Shown here: positions 24,359 to 32,653 of the stretch, piece by piece
Position numbering within the stretch: position 1 is the first letter of the stretch
Layout: each line of letters opens with the position of its first letter
Assembly (NCBI GenBank): GCA_036557785.1
Contig: DATBGZ010000089.1
Span: forward strand, 1 to 64,000
Source of the DNA: DATBGZ01 sp036557785
Lineage (GTDB): Bacteria > Actinomycetota > Actinomycetes > Mycobacteriales > Micromonosporaceae
Direction of reading: 5' to 3'
DNA length: 64,000 nt
Translations under genes and position numbers: made by a program
Notes under the pieces: generated by a model
Databases searched by the model: none
Told to the model about the DNA's origin: nothing
Seen by the model: the letters and a program-made list of their open reading frames with translations, nothing else

Positions 24359-24784
24359 TCAGTGGGCCTTGCGAGCGCCCGTGTAGTACTCGAAGAGCAG
24401 ACCCGCGGCACCGGCCAGGATCCCGAGCACGCCGAGCGCGATGATCCACCATTGAAGATAAACGATGCCAACGCCGGCGATGAGCGTGGCCACGGCGATC
24501 CCGAACGGGTAGTAGCTGCCCGGGCTGAAGAAGCCGATCTCGCCGGCCCCGTCGGCGATCTCCGCGTCGCCTCGGTCCTCGGGGCGCGGGTCGATGCGCC
24601 GGGCGATGAACCAGAAGTATCCGCCGCACATCAGGCAGAGCAGGCCCGACAGGAACAGCGCCACGACGCCGATCCACTCGATCGTGTGCGTCGGCGAGTC
24701 CGTGTAGGTCCACCACGCGTAGACCCCGCACGCCAGGAAGAGGAAGGCGGTGACGAGAAGGAAGATCTTGTACTCGCTGCGCAT
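24359..24784 (-). CDS. ctaF: Cytochrome c oxidase subunit IV (actinobacterial type)
   Basis: A 141-residue four-helix membrane protein: MRSEYKIFLLVTAFLFLACG, then IEWIGVVALFLSGLLCLMCG, a DRGDAEIADGAGEIGFFSPG loop and two final helices. The loop GEIGFFSPGSYYPFG is the recognisable family mark. This small subunit belongs to the aa3 oxidase of actinobacteria. It follows ctaC after 28 bp and is clearly co-transcribed. ctaD is not between or beside them. The stretch of 169 bp downstream, up to the DUF4407-like gene, holds only the palindrome ccgggtacccgg at 24297-24308. Confidence 0.94.
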   Translation of the reverse strand: MRSEYKIFLLVTAFLFLACGVYAWWTYTDSPTHTIEWIGVVALFLSGLLCLMCGGYFWFIARRIDPRPEDRGDAEIADGAGEIGFFSPGSYYPFGIAVATLIAGVGIVYLQWWIIALGVLGILAGAAGLLFEYYTGARKAH

Positions 24785-24812
24785 GTCAGGTCCTCAGCTC
24801 GCGCCGGCGCCC

Positions 24813-25682
24813 TCAGGCATCACGCTTGGTCGGGAAGGGGTGCGTCGTCACGGCGAACGGCTCCTGGCCGATGGCCCGCAGGGCGTCCGGGGTGCTCGCG
24901 CCCTGCTGCTTGGCCGCCAGCCAGCGCGCGAAGTCCTCCGGGCTCACGGCGCGTACCTCGAAGTTCATCATCGAGTGGTAGGTACCGCACAGCTCGGCGC
25001 ACCGGCCCACGAAGGCGCCCTGCGTCTCGATGGTGGTCTGGAAGCGGTTGACCACGTCGCCCGGGAAGACGTCGCGCTTGAAGAGCAGGTCCGGCACCCA
25101 GAACGAGTGGATCACGTCGGGTGAGTGCTCCACGAACTCGATCCGCTCGCCGGTCGGCACGACCAGGACCGGGACGTAGTCGCTGTCGCCGACCGTCTCG
25201 ACCGGCCGCCCGTCCGGCCCCAGGGTGCCGGGGTAGGCGAAGGTCCAGTTCCACTTCGCGGGCTGCACGTTGACGACGAGGTCCGCGGGTCCGAGCCGGT
25301 TCACGTCGGTCTGCACGACGACCGTGTAGTAGAAGAGGACCGCGATGACGAGGAACGGCGCGATCGAGTAGACGATCTCGATGGGCAGGTTGTACCGCGT
25401 CTGCGGCGGCAACGCGTCACCACGCTTGCGGTACCGGATGACGCACCAGAAGATCAGGCCCCAGACGAAGACGCCGACCGCCAACGCCGCGATGACCGAC
25501 CCGATCCACAGGTTGAACATCTTGTGGCTCTCGGGCGTGATGCCACCCTTGGGCCAGCCGAACGCGAAGGCGTCGTCGACCGAGCACCCCGTCAGCGCCC
25601 AGAGCGCCAGCAGCGTTGTGCCGACGACGGCTATCGAGCGCCGTACGGCAGCACGGGAACGGCCCCGCTTTCCGGCAACCAC
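24813..25682 (-). CDS. ctaC: Cytochrome c oxidase subunit II (lipoprotein)
   Basis: A 289-residue precursor. A basic N-terminus and hydrophobic stretch lead to a lipobox LTGC with Cys33 as the lipidation site. Two transmembrane helices follow (FNLWIGSVIAALAVGVFVWG; IEIVYSIAPFLVIAVLFYY). The periplasmic cupredoxin domain has the CuA ligands His (SPDVIHSFWVPDL), C-AEL-C, H and M (CAELCGTYHSMM). CtaC accepts electrons from QcrC. GTG 25682 is chosen because GAGGAGG lies nine bases upstream; a TTG at 25715 would also be in frame. It heads ctaC-ctaF. Confidence 0.95.
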   Translation of the reverse strand: MVAGKRGRSRAAVRRSIAVVGTTLLALWALTGCSVDDAFAFGWPKGGITPESHKMFNLWIGSVIAALAVGVFVWGLIFWCVIRYRKRGDALPPQTRYNLPIEIVYSIAPFLVIAVLFYYTVVVQTDVNRLGPADLVVNVQPAKWNWTFAYPGTLGPDGRPVETVGDSDYVPVLVVPTGERIEFVEHSPDVIHSFWVPDLLFKRDVFPGDVVNRFQTTIETQGAFVGRCAELCGTYHSMMNFEVRAVSPEDFARWLAAKQQGASTPDALRAIGQEPFAVTTHPFPTKRDA

Positions 25683-25789
25683 CTGACCCGGCCTCCTCGC
25701 ACCGCGAACGATCAAGCGCAGACTACTCGACCACCTGGTGCCCGAAGGCGAGGGGTCGGGCGAGTCACCGGGTGGCTCGCGGCCATGGT

Positions 25790-25795
25790 TACGGT
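25790..25795 (+). promoter_or_regulatory. Candidate -10 box (TACGGT) for leaderless cysteine desulfurase gene
   Basis: TACGGT is followed by six bases and GTG 25802. It also supports that GTG as the true start among several in-frame codons. Confidence 0.45.
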
Positions 25796-25801
25796 GGGTG
25801 G

Positions 25802-26992
25802 GTGGGCACCGCGGGAGACCAGGCCGTACCGGGCACGGCCGGTGCCAGGGACGAGAAACCCGTACGGAATGGCCAGCCGACGCCGACGTACTTCGATGCG
25901 GCCAGTGCGGTGCCGCTACACCCGGTCGCTCGGGCGGCGCTGGACGCCGCGCTGGACGACGGCTGGGCCGATCCGGCGAAGCTCTACGCGGCCTCGCGGC
26001 GCGCCAACCACCTGCTCGAGGCGGCTCGTGGCGCCGCGGCCGAGGCGATCGGCTGCCGGCCCGAGGAGCTCACGTTCACCCCTTCGGGCGCCGACGCCTG
26101 CCAGCGCGCCGTCGCCGGGCTGCTGCGTGGCCGGCGGCGATCCGGCGACACCCTCGTGCATTCGGCGGTCGAGCACTCATCGGTGCTGCACGCGGCGCAG
26201 GCCCAGGTCGACTCCGGGGGCCGGGCCGTGTCGGTGCCGGTGGACCGGCTCGGCCGGCTGTCGCTGGACGCGTTCGAAGCGGCGGTGCGAGAGCCCGGGA
26301 CCGCCGCGGCAGCGGTGATGAGCGCCAACCACGAGGTCGGCACGGTGCAGCCCATCGACCTCGTGGCATCCCTGTCTGCCGTTGTCGGGGTACCGCTGCT
26401 CGTCGACGCGGCACAGTCCCTCGGGCGGGTGAGCGTCCCCGAGGGGTGGTCCGTGCTGACCGGCAGCGCCCGCAAGTGGGGCGGCCCGGCTGGCGTGGGG
26501 CTGCTGGCCGTGCGAGCCGGGACGCGCTACGACGCTCCGGCGCCACCACCGGTCTCCGTACCACTGGCCGTCGCCGCGGCGGCGTCCCTGCGGGCCGCCG
26601 TGGCCGAGGCCGGGGCGCAGGCGGCGCGGCTGTCCCCACTCATCGACCGCATCCGATCAGCCGTGGCGACGAACGTGCCGGATGTCGAGGTGGTGGGCGA
26701 CCCCGTGCACCGGTTGCCGAACCTCGTCACGTTCTCCTGCCTCTACGTCGACGGCGAGGCGCTGTTGCACGCGCTTGACCGGCGCGGCTTCGCCGTCTCG
26801 TCCGGATCGTCCTGCACATCGTCCACACTGGACCCCAGCCACGTGCTCGTCGCGATGGGCGTGCTCTCCCATGGCAACATCCGGGTATCCCTGCACCGGG
26901 ACACGACCGAGTCCGATGTGGACAGATTCGTCGAGGAGCTGCCGGGCATCGTCGCCGCGATCCGGGCCCAGGCCGGGGCGAGCCGGCTGTGA
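25802..26992 (+). CDS. Cysteine desulfurase-like PLP enzyme (class V aminotransferase)
   Basis: A 396-residue protein with a class V aminotransferase fold. PTYFDAASAVPLHP is the N-terminal substrate region, SANHEVGTVQPID binds PLP, and TGSARKWGGPAGVGLL holds the PLP lysine (families usually have SAHK). The sulfur-carrying Cys is in SSGSSCTSSTLDPSHVL. IscS/NifS-type enzymes take sulfur from cysteine as a persulfide. TusA is encoded just downstream, which suggests a sulfur-relay pair feeding tRNA thiolation or cofactor synthesis. GTG 25802 is chosen from the TACGGT box and the divergent ctaC position; the first 25 residues are not conserved-looking. Confidence 0.88.
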   Translation: MGTAGDQAVPGTAGARDEKPVRNGQPTPTYFDAASAVPLHPVARAALDAALDDGWADPAKLYAASRRANHLLEAARGAAAEAIGCRPEELTFTPSGADACQRAVAGLLRGRRRSGDTLVHSAVEHSSVLHAAQAQVDSGGRAVSVPVDRLGRLSLDAFEAAVREPGTAAAAVMSANHEVGTVQPIDLVASLSAVVGVPLLVDAAQSLGRVSVPEGWSVLTGSARKWGGPAGVGLLAVRAGTRYDAPAPPPVSVPLAVAAAASLRAAVAEAGAQAARLSPLIDRIRSAVATNVPDVEVVGDPVHRLPNLVTFSCLYVDGEALLHALDRRGFAVSSGSSCTSSTLDPSHVLVAMGVLSHGNIRVSLHRDTTESDVDRFVEELPGIVAAIRAQAGASRL

Positions 26993-27033
26993 CCACCCCC
27001 GACCCCGCGCCCCCCGCCACCGATCCCCCCTCC

Positions 27034-27097
27034 CCGCGATCTTGGGGTTATCGCGACGAGACGATCTCCGATCGCGACGATTTGCCCAAGATCGCGG
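27034..27097. repeat. Perfect 13-bp inverted repeat with internal direct repeats between csd and tusA
   Basis: The arms ccgcgatcttggg (27034-27046) and cccaagatcgcgg (27085-27097) are perfect complements around 38 bp. The loop holds two copies of atcgcgacga, at 27050 and 27070. The size and form resemble REP- or MITE-like intergenic elements. It lies between the desulfurase stop and the tusA ribosome site and could form a strong hairpin in the joint transcript. Confidence 0.75.
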
Positions 27098-27117
27098 AGA
27101 AGGAGGAGGCGCCTGAG

Positions 27118-27324
27118 GTGCTCGACTGCCGGGGTCAGCGCTGCCCGCTGCCCGTCATCGCGCTTGCTCGTCGGTTGCCGTCACTGCCCGTCGGAGCGGT
27201 CCTGCGGGTGCTCGCCGACGATCCGGCCGCTGCCAACGACATCCCGGCGTGGTGCCGCATGCGCGACCACGAGTACGTCGGGGCCAGCGACGGGCCGGCC
27301 TACGACGTGCGCCGCCGCCACTGA
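27118..27324 (+). CDS. tusA: TusA/SirA-like sulfurtransferase
   Basis: A 68-residue protein starting MLDCRGQRCPLPVIALAR. The Cys of CPxP (CPLP) is the persulfide-carrying residue. The rest (VGAVLRVLADDPAAANDIPAWCR, HEY) is the usual small alpha/beta fold. TusA accepts sulfur from a cysteine desulfurase and passes it to tRNA or molybdopterin pathways. GTG 27118 is chosen because AAGGAGGAGG ends eight bases upstream and the homology begins exactly there. A GTG at 26989 would overlap the upstream stop but would translate straight through the inverted repeat, adding 43 unrelated residues. Confidence 0.88.
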   Translation: MLDCRGQRCPLPVIALARRLPSLPVGAVLRVLADDPAAANDIPAWCRMRDHEYVGASDGPAYDVRRRH

Positions 27325-27346
27325 GGGGTTGGTGCGAGACGCCTTC

Positions 27347-28324
27347 TTAACCAAGGTAGGCGTTGACGTCCGCGGCGCTCTCGTCGCCGTAGGACTCGGC
27401 GAGCCGCTTGAGCAGCACATCGTGGCGCACGTCGTACTCCTGGGCACCCGCGGTCTCCAGGACCAACGCGGCGACGAGTGAGCCGACCTGGCAGGCACGG
27501 TCGATCGCGAGCCCCCAGCTACGCGCGGCGAAGAACCCTGCCCGGAACCCATCGCCGACGCCCGTCGGATCGACCGGGTTCACCCCGTTCGCCACCCGGA
27601 CCTCGATCGGGTCGACGTCGCGACCCGTCACCCGGACGCCGTTCACGCCCAGCGTGGTGATCCGCAGGTCGACCCGGTCGAGCACGGCAGCGTCGGAGAG
27701 CCCCGTCTTGGCCTCGAGCAGCTCCTTCTCGTACTCGTTCGTGATCAGGTAGCTGGCCCCGTCGAGGAGGCTCATGATGTCCTCGCCGTCCATGCGCGCC
27801 ATCTGCTGCGACGGGTCGGCGACGAAGGCGTACCCCCGCTCGCGGCACTCCTGTGTGTGGCGCAGCATCGCAGTCGGGTCGTTGGGGCTGATGATCACGA
27901 GGTCCAGACCACCGAGGCGGCCGGCGACCGGCGCCAACTCGATGTCGCGCGCTTCGCTCATCGCGCCGGCATAGAACGACGCGACCTGGTTGAGGTCGTC
28001 GTCCGTGGTACAGACGAACCGGGCCGTGTGGGCGAGCTCGCTGACGTGGACCGAGGTGCAGTCCACGTTGTGCCGCTCCAACCAGCCCCGGTAGTCGAGG
28101 TCGAAGTCCGCGCCCACGGCCCCCACCAGTGCGGGGCGCAGGCCGAGCAGCCCCATGCCGAAGGCGATGTTCGCGGCGATGCCGCCCCGCCGGACCACCA
28201 GGTCGTCGACGAGGAACGAGAGCGAGACCTTGTCGAGATGCTCGGCCATGAGCTGCTCGGCGAACCGGCCCGGAAAGTGCATGAGATGGTCTGTGGCGAT
28301 CGAGCCTGTGACGGCGATTCGCAT
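27347..28324 (-). CDS. PfkB-family carbohydrate/nucleoside kinase
   Basis: A 325-residue ribokinase-fold protein. It has the N-terminal GSIATDHLMHFPG, a GGIAANIAFGMGLLG signature 1 and the catalytic anion-hole motif DPTGVGDGFRAGF with the base Asp. PfkB kinases phosphorylate sugars or nucleosides with ATP. Position beside ctaC, ErpA and the respiratory genes matches Rv2202c of M. tuberculosis, an adenosine kinase (AdoK), and the sequence style fits; I therefore favour adenosine but cannot prove it. ATG 28324 has TTGAGGTCA upstream. It converges with tusA, leaving 22 bp between stops. Confidence 0.85.
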   Translation of the reverse strand: MRIAVTGSIATDHLMHFPGRFAEQLMAEHLDKVSLSFLVDDLVVRRGGIAANIAFGMGLLGLRPALVGAVGADFDLDYRGWLERHNVDCTSVHVSELAHTARFVCTTDDDLNQVASFYAGAMSEARDIELAPVAGRLGGLDLVIISPNDPTAMLRHTQECRERGYAFVADPSQQMARMDGEDIMSLLDGASYLITNEYEKELLEAKTGLSDAAVLDRVDLRITTLGVNGVRVTGRDVDPIEVRVANGVNPVDPTGVGDGFRAGFFAARSWGLAIDRACQVGSLVAALVLETAGAQEYDVRHDVLLKRLAESYGDESAADVNAYLG

Positions 28325-28388
28325 CGTGTGACCTCAATAGGTGTCGGGGAGGGGGGCAGCGCCAGCCTATCGAGGCCCCAGACGCCGA

Positions 28389-28420
28389 CGACCGGCGCAC
28401 CCGGATGGGTGCGCCGGTCG
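28389..28420 (-). terminator. Strong hairpin terminator
   Basis: A perfect 14-bp stem (cgaccggcgcaccc / gggtgcgccggtcg) surrounds a GGAT loop. It lies 24 bp past the stop of the membrane protein gene at 28444-29055, so it probably ends that transcript. As in many actinobacteria there is no long U-tract. Confidence 0.7.
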
Positions 28421-28443
28421 CGCGGGTCTGTCGTGGCGCCGGA

Positions 28444-29055
28444 TCAGGCGGTCTTCTTGCCGAACAGTTGCTTCCCGGCCGCCGAGATCGGCGCCCAGGC
28501 CACCAGCACCGAGGCGGCGAACGCCACCAGGGCGAAGATGATGAGCAGCCACACACCGAAGCCCGTGCTGGCGTCGGCGCCGGCGACGGTGCCGAGGAAA
28601 CCGAGCGCGTCCTTGGCGTCGCTCACGTCCGAGAGCGTCGAGGTCCACTCGATGAGCGAGAAGAGGAACAGGAGGAAGCCGAGCACGGGCGCCGTGAACC
28701 ACGGGAGCTTGACGGACCCGAGCTGGATTCCCCGGACCGTGATGAAGGCCAGCGCCGCGACCGCGAGGCCCAGCAGCAGGATCAAGGTCGCCATGCCGCC
28801 GCTCTTGTCGAAGCCGTTGCCACTCGTGCTTGATTCGCCGCCACCGATGCCCTCGAACGCGGGGATGCTGAAGGTGACAGTCGCCCACGGGAAGAAGACA
28901 GAGATCGCGGTGATCAGGCCGGCGAGCACCTGGATCCACTGCAGCGTGGTGCCGCTGAGCTTGGCGAGCGGGCCCGGCAACGCGCTGGCTGCCGCGGGCT
29001 GGGGCATCGACGGGGGCTGCGCTGCGGTGGGGTCGTACGAGGGGGTTTCAGACAT
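28444..29055 (-). CDS. Membrane protein of unknown function, four helices
   Basis: A 203-residue protein. The N-terminal 30 residues are Pro/Ala/Ser-rich (MSETPSYDPTAAQPPSMPQP). Four hydrophobic helices follow at about 45-65, 88-110, 119-137 and 165-190. Between helices one and two a Gly/Ser-rich segment (GIGGGESSTSGNGFDKSGG) would face outward. The C-terminal tail is basic (GKQLFGKKTA). The start MSETPSYD is supported by GGGA near the ATG and by the hydrophilic pattern. I do not recognise the family. It is a single transcription unit ending at the hairpin at 28389-28420. Confidence 0.7.
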   Translation of the reverse strand: MSETPSYDPTAAQPPSMPQPAAASALPGPLAKLSGTTLQWIQVLAGLITAISVFFPWATVTFSIPAFEGIGGGESSTSGNGFDKSGGMATLILLLGLAVAALAFITVRGIQLGSVKLPWFTAPVLGFLLFLFSLIEWTSTLSDVSDAKDALGFLGTVAGADASTGFGVWLLIIFALVAFAASVLVAWAPISAAGKQLFGKKTA

Positions 29056-29272
29056 TTTGTCCCAACTTCCGGGGGTTACCGCGCTGACGTGCTGACCATC
29101 ATGGCGGACGATCGCAAACCGCGCAGACACCCTACGGCCAGAAAACGCCGTTGGGAACACCGACACGCGACAATGCCCGGCATTCCCCTGCACGGAAGCC
29201 AGACTGTCGTCACCTGACTACAGGCTGTTATGAGGCCTGGTCATTCCAGGCGATGTACGGCGCTGACTCAGG

Positions 29273-29659
29273 TCAGTGGAAGGAGTCGCCACAGGCGCAC
29301 GAGCCGGTGGCGTTGGGGTTGTCGATCGTGAACCCCTGGGCGTCGATCCGGTCGACGAAGTCGATCGTCGCGCCCATCAGGTACGGCAGGCTCATCCGGT
29401 CCACCACGACCTCGACCCCGCCGAAGCCGGTGATGTTGTCGCCGTCGAGGCTGCGCTCGTCGAAGAAGAGCTGGTAGCGAAGGCCGGAGCAGCCGCCCGG
29501 CTGCACCGCCACCCGCAGCCGGAGATCGTCGCGGCCCTCCTGCTCGAGCAGCGCCTTGGCCTTCGTCGCGGCGGCGTCGGTCAGGACGACGCCGGTCGCC
29601 TGAGTCGCGGTTTCGTCCGAAACGGGACGGGGAGTCGACTCGGTCTGCGGGCTCGTCAC
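29273..29659 (-). CDS. erpA: ErpA/HesB-type iron-sulfur carrier
   Basis: A 128-residue A-type carrier. The first cluster Cys is in VQPGGCSGLRYQLFF and the C-terminal pair in SCACGDSFH, giving the C-x(n)-C-x-C pattern. The N-terminal 22 residues are an acidic extension common in actinobacteria. A-type carriers deliver 4Fe-4S or 2Fe-2S clusters to apo-enzymes. GTG 29659 has AAGGGAG upstream. It is divergent from nadA, which encodes a 4Fe-4S enzyme, and corresponds in place to Rv2204c near the oxidase genes. Likely clients are NadA and respiratory proteins, by inference. Confidence 0.9.
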   Translation of the reverse strand: MTSPQTESTPRPVSDETATQATGVVLTDAAATKAKALLEQEGRDDLRLRVAVQPGGCSGLRYQLFFDERSLDGDNITGFGGVEVVVDRMSLPYLMGATIDFVDRIDAQGFTIDNPNATGSCACGDSFH

Positions 29660-29870
29660 GGTTCTGCTCCCTTGCCGGTGAAGGTGTGCTCGGTCGGGCT
29701 GTGTGCCACTGGAGGAACACGGGGGCTCCCGGCCGGCATTCCCCATGCTACGCGCTGTCCCAGGCGCGTCCGCAGGGCCGCTGTCGCGCGAATGGCGGAG
29801 TCTGCCACATCACAGTCCTGGGGCCACACGACCCGGTGGTGGGTGAAGGACGCCATGCGACGATCGATCC

Positions 29871-31088
29871 GTGACCGTGCCCGCCAACGCGATACGCCCG
29901 CCCGCACCCGGCCTGGAGCGCCCGCCGGGCATGGGGTTCGAGGAGCCGTCCGGCACGCCGGTCGCCCTGCTCCTGCTGGGGCGTGGGCAGGATCCCGCCT
30001 CCGAGAAGGGTGTCGAGTGTCCCGGCGTACTGCCCGTACCCAGCGAGCCGACCCTGGTGGCACGGGCGAAGGCGGCGAAGGCGGCTCTGGGCGACCGGCT
30101 CTTCATCCTCGGCCACCACTACCAGCGCGACGAGGTGATCCAGTTCGCCGACGTCACGGGTGACTCGTTCAAGCTGGCTCGCGAGGCGGCCGCTCGGCCC
30201 GATGCGCAGTACATCGTCTTCTGCGGCGTGCACTTCATGGCCGAGAGCGCCGACATCCTGACCTCGGCTGCGCAGCGCGTCATCCTGCCTGACCTCGCCG
30301 CGGGCTGTTCGATGGCCGACATGGCGGCGATCGAACAGGTCGACGCGGCGTGGGACGTGCTCGCCGACGCCGCGGTCGCCGAGTCGACGGTCCCGGTCAC
30401 ATACATGAACTCGACTGCCGCGATCAAAGCCTTCTGCGGCCGCAACGGCGGCGTGGTCTGCACGTCCTCCAACGCCCGGCGGGCGCTGACCTGGGCATTC
30501 GAATCCGGACAGCGGGTGCTCTTCCTGCCCGATCAGCACCTGGGCCGCAACACCGCCGTGCGCGAGCTCGGTTGCGACGTCGACGACTGCGTGCTCTACG
30601 ACCCCCGCAAGCCGCCGAGCCCCCGCCAGCTGCGCGAGGCGAAGATGATCCTCTGGCGCGGGCACTGCTCCGTGCACGGCCGGTTCACCCGCGACTGCGT
30701 CGACGAGGTACGGATGCGGGTGCCGGGCGTCAACGTGCTGGTGCACCCCGAGTGCCGCTACGAGGTGGTGACCGCGGCCGACTACGTCGGATCGACGGAG
30801 TACATCATCAGGACAATCAACGAGGCGGCGACCGGCACGGCGTGGGCCGTCGGCACCGAGCTCAACCTCGTGCGGCGGCTCGCCAACGCCCACCCGGACA
30901 AGGAGATCACGTTCCTTGACCGTACGGTCTGTTACTGCTCGACCATGAACCGCATCGACCTGCCGCACCTGGTCTGGGCGCTCGAGGAGCTTGTGGCGGG
31001 GCGCGTGCCCAATGTCATCACGGTCGATGCGGACGTGGCCCACGACGCCCGCGTGGCGCTGGACCGGATGCTCGCGCTGCCCGCCTGA
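29871..31088 (+). CDS. nadA: Quinolinate synthase
   Basis: A 405-residue NadA. The core starts at about residue 65 (LGDRLFILGHHYQRDEVIQFAD) after an actinobacterial N-terminal extension. Pseudo-repeat motifs with cluster cysteines are present: VFCGVHFMAESADIL, LVHPECRYEV and VCYCSTMNRIDL. NadA condenses iminoaspartate with dihydroxyacetone phosphate using a 4Fe-4S cluster to make the NAD precursor quinolinate. GTG 29871 is the start; GACGAT six bases upstream is a weak leaderless -10. nadB and nadC are not adjacent, which is unusual since these three are often together. Confidence 0.95.
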   Translation: MTVPANAIRPPAPGLERPPGMGFEEPSGTPVALLLLGRGQDPASEKGVECPGVLPVPSEPTLVARAKAAKAALGDRLFILGHHYQRDEVIQFADVTGDSFKLAREAAARPDAQYIVFCGVHFMAESADILTSAAQRVILPDLAAGCSMADMAAIEQVDAAWDVLADAAVAESTVPVTYMNSTAAIKAFCGRNGGVVCTSSNARRALTWAFESGQRVLFLPDQHLGRNTAVRELGCDVDDCVLYDPRKPPSPRQLREAKMILWRGHCSVHGRFTRDCVDEVRMRVPGVNVLVHPECRYEVVTAADYVGSTEYIIRTINEAATGTAWAVGTELNLVRRLANAHPDKEITFLDRTVCYCSTMNRIDLPHLVWALEELVAGRVPNVITVDADVAHDARVALDRMLALPA

Positions 31089-31247
31089 GCGAGCCGGTAG
31101 ACAGCATCCGGTCAGTGTCGCGACACGGTGCGTAGCGACACGCGGATCGACGCGCGGCAACGCACGGCTTGTCTCCCACCGCACTCAGCGCGGCGTTATG
31201 CTTCGCGGCGATTCGATCTCCCCCGCCCGTACCGACCGGAGGTTCCG

Positions 31248-32594
31248 TTGGCGACTCACGTGCAGGGTGACGTGCTGCGGGTCCACGGGGACACGCCGCT
31301 GCGGGGCGAGGTAAAGGTCCGCGGGGCCAAGAACCTGGTATCGAAGGCGATGGTGGCCGCGCTGCTCGGCGAGGGATCCAGCCATCTCTACGACGTGCCG
31401 CGCATCCGCGACGTCGAGGTCGTCAGCGGGCTCCTGGAACTGCACGGCGTGCGCGTCACGGAAGGCACCGAGCCGGGTGAGCTCGTGCTCGATCCGACCA
31501 ACGCCGAGCGCGCCAACGTGGACAAGATCAACGTCCACGCGGGGTCGAGCCGCATCCCGATCCTTCTCTGCGGGCCGCTGCTGCACCGTCTGGGCCACGC
31601 CTTCATCCCCGACCTCGGCGGCTGCCACATCGGCGATCGCCCCATCGACTTCCACCTCGAAGCCCTGCGCAAGTTCGGGGCGGCCGTCGAGAAGGCCCCC
31701 GAGGGCATGCACCTCACGGCCCCGAACGGGTTGCGGGGCACCAAGTTCGAGCTGCCGTACCCGAGCGTGGGGGCGACCGAGCAGGTGCTGCTCACCGCCG
31801 TGCTCGCCGAGGGCGTGACCGAATTGCGCAACGCCGCCGTCGAGCCAGAGATCATGGACCTGATCTGCGTGCTGCAGAAGATGGGCGCCATCATCAACGT
31901 GCACACCGACCGGGTGATCGAGATCGAGGGCGTGACCCGGCTGGACGGGTACAAGCACCGGCCCATCCCCGACCGCATCGAGGCCGCGAGCTGGGGCGCC
32001 GCCGCGCTCGCCACCGGTGGCGATGTCTTCGTCCGCGGCGCACGCCAGGCCGACATGATGACCTTCCTCAACGTCTTCCGCTCCGTCGGTGGCCGGTTGG
32101 AGATCAACGACGGGCCCGACGGCGGGATCCGGTTCTGGCACCCCGGCGACGAGCTGCACGCGGTCGCGATCGAGACGGACGTCCATCCCGGGTTCATGAC
32201 GGACTGGCAGCAGCCGATGGTGGTGGCGCTCACCCAGGCCCGCGGACTGTCGATCATGCACGAGACGGTCTACGAGCGGCGCCTCGGTTACGCCGAAGCC
32301 CTGAACCTGATGGGCGCCACGATCCAGACCTACCGCGAGTGCCTCGGCGGCACGCCGTGCCGGTTCGGGCGACGCAACTTCCGCCACTCGGCGGTGATCG
32401 CCGGGCCGACGAAGCTGCACGCCACCGACGTCGAGATTCCGGACCTGCGCGCCGGCTTTGCCCACCTGATCGCGGCTCTGGCCGCGGAGGGATCGTCAAC
32501 CGTCTACGGGGTGAGCCTCATCAACCGCGGCTACGAGGACTTCGAGGCCAAGCTCGGCGCGCTCGGCGCCCACGTCGAGCGCATCGATCGCTAG
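31248..32594 (+). CDS. murA: UDP-N-acetylglucosamine 1-carboxyvinyltransferase
   Basis: A 448-residue enolpyruvyl transferase, the first committed enzyme of peptidoglycan synthesis. The substrate residues K28-N29 (VRGAKNLVSKA) and the catalytic Cys126 (DLGGCHIGDRPIDFH) are present. Cys rather than the mycobacterial Asp at this place is the fosfomycin-sensitive type. The TTG start at 31248 is chosen because GGAGG at 31238-31242 is correctly spaced and homology begins there (MATHVQGDVLRV); a longer frame upstream is Arg-rich and unlikely. The DUF3043 gene follows after 59 bp with its own likely promoter. Confidence 0.95.
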   Translation: MATHVQGDVLRVHGDTPLRGEVKVRGAKNLVSKAMVAALLGEGSSHLYDVPRIRDVEVVSGLLELHGVRVTEGTEPGELVLDPTNAERANVDKINVHAGSSRIPILLCGPLLHRLGHAFIPDLGGCHIGDRPIDFHLEALRKFGAAVEKAPEGMHLTAPNGLRGTKFELPYPSVGATEQVLLTAVLAEGVTELRNAAVEPEIMDLICVLQKMGAIINVHTDRVIEIEGVTRLDGYKHRPIPDRIEAASWGAAALATGGDVFVRGARQADMMTFLNVFRSVGGRLEINDGPDGGIRFWHPGDELHAVAIETDVHPGFMTDWQQPMVVALTQARGLSIMHETVYERRLGYAEALNLMGATIQTYRECLGGTPCRFGRRNFRHSAVIAGPTKLHATDVEIPDLRAGFAHLIAALAAEGSSTVYGVSLINRGYEDFEAKLGALGAHVERIDR

Positions 32595-32640
32595 TCTCCC
32601 GCTGGTCACCGGGACTTCGCGGCACGTGCCGGGCGTCGGC

Positions 32641-32646
32641 TAACCT
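32641..32646 (+). promoter_or_regulatory. Candidate -10 box (TAACCT) for leaderless DUF3043 gene
   Basis: TAACCT is followed by seven bases and GTG 32654, with no ribosome site between. Confidence 0.5.
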
Positions 32647-32653
32647 TGCCGGC

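Noticed and set aside
26989..27117. Upstream GTG start for tusA (GTGA overlap with the desulfurase gene)
   Set aside because: It would translate an inverted-repeat element; the GTG at 27118 has a near-perfect ribosome site and starts where TusA homology starts.
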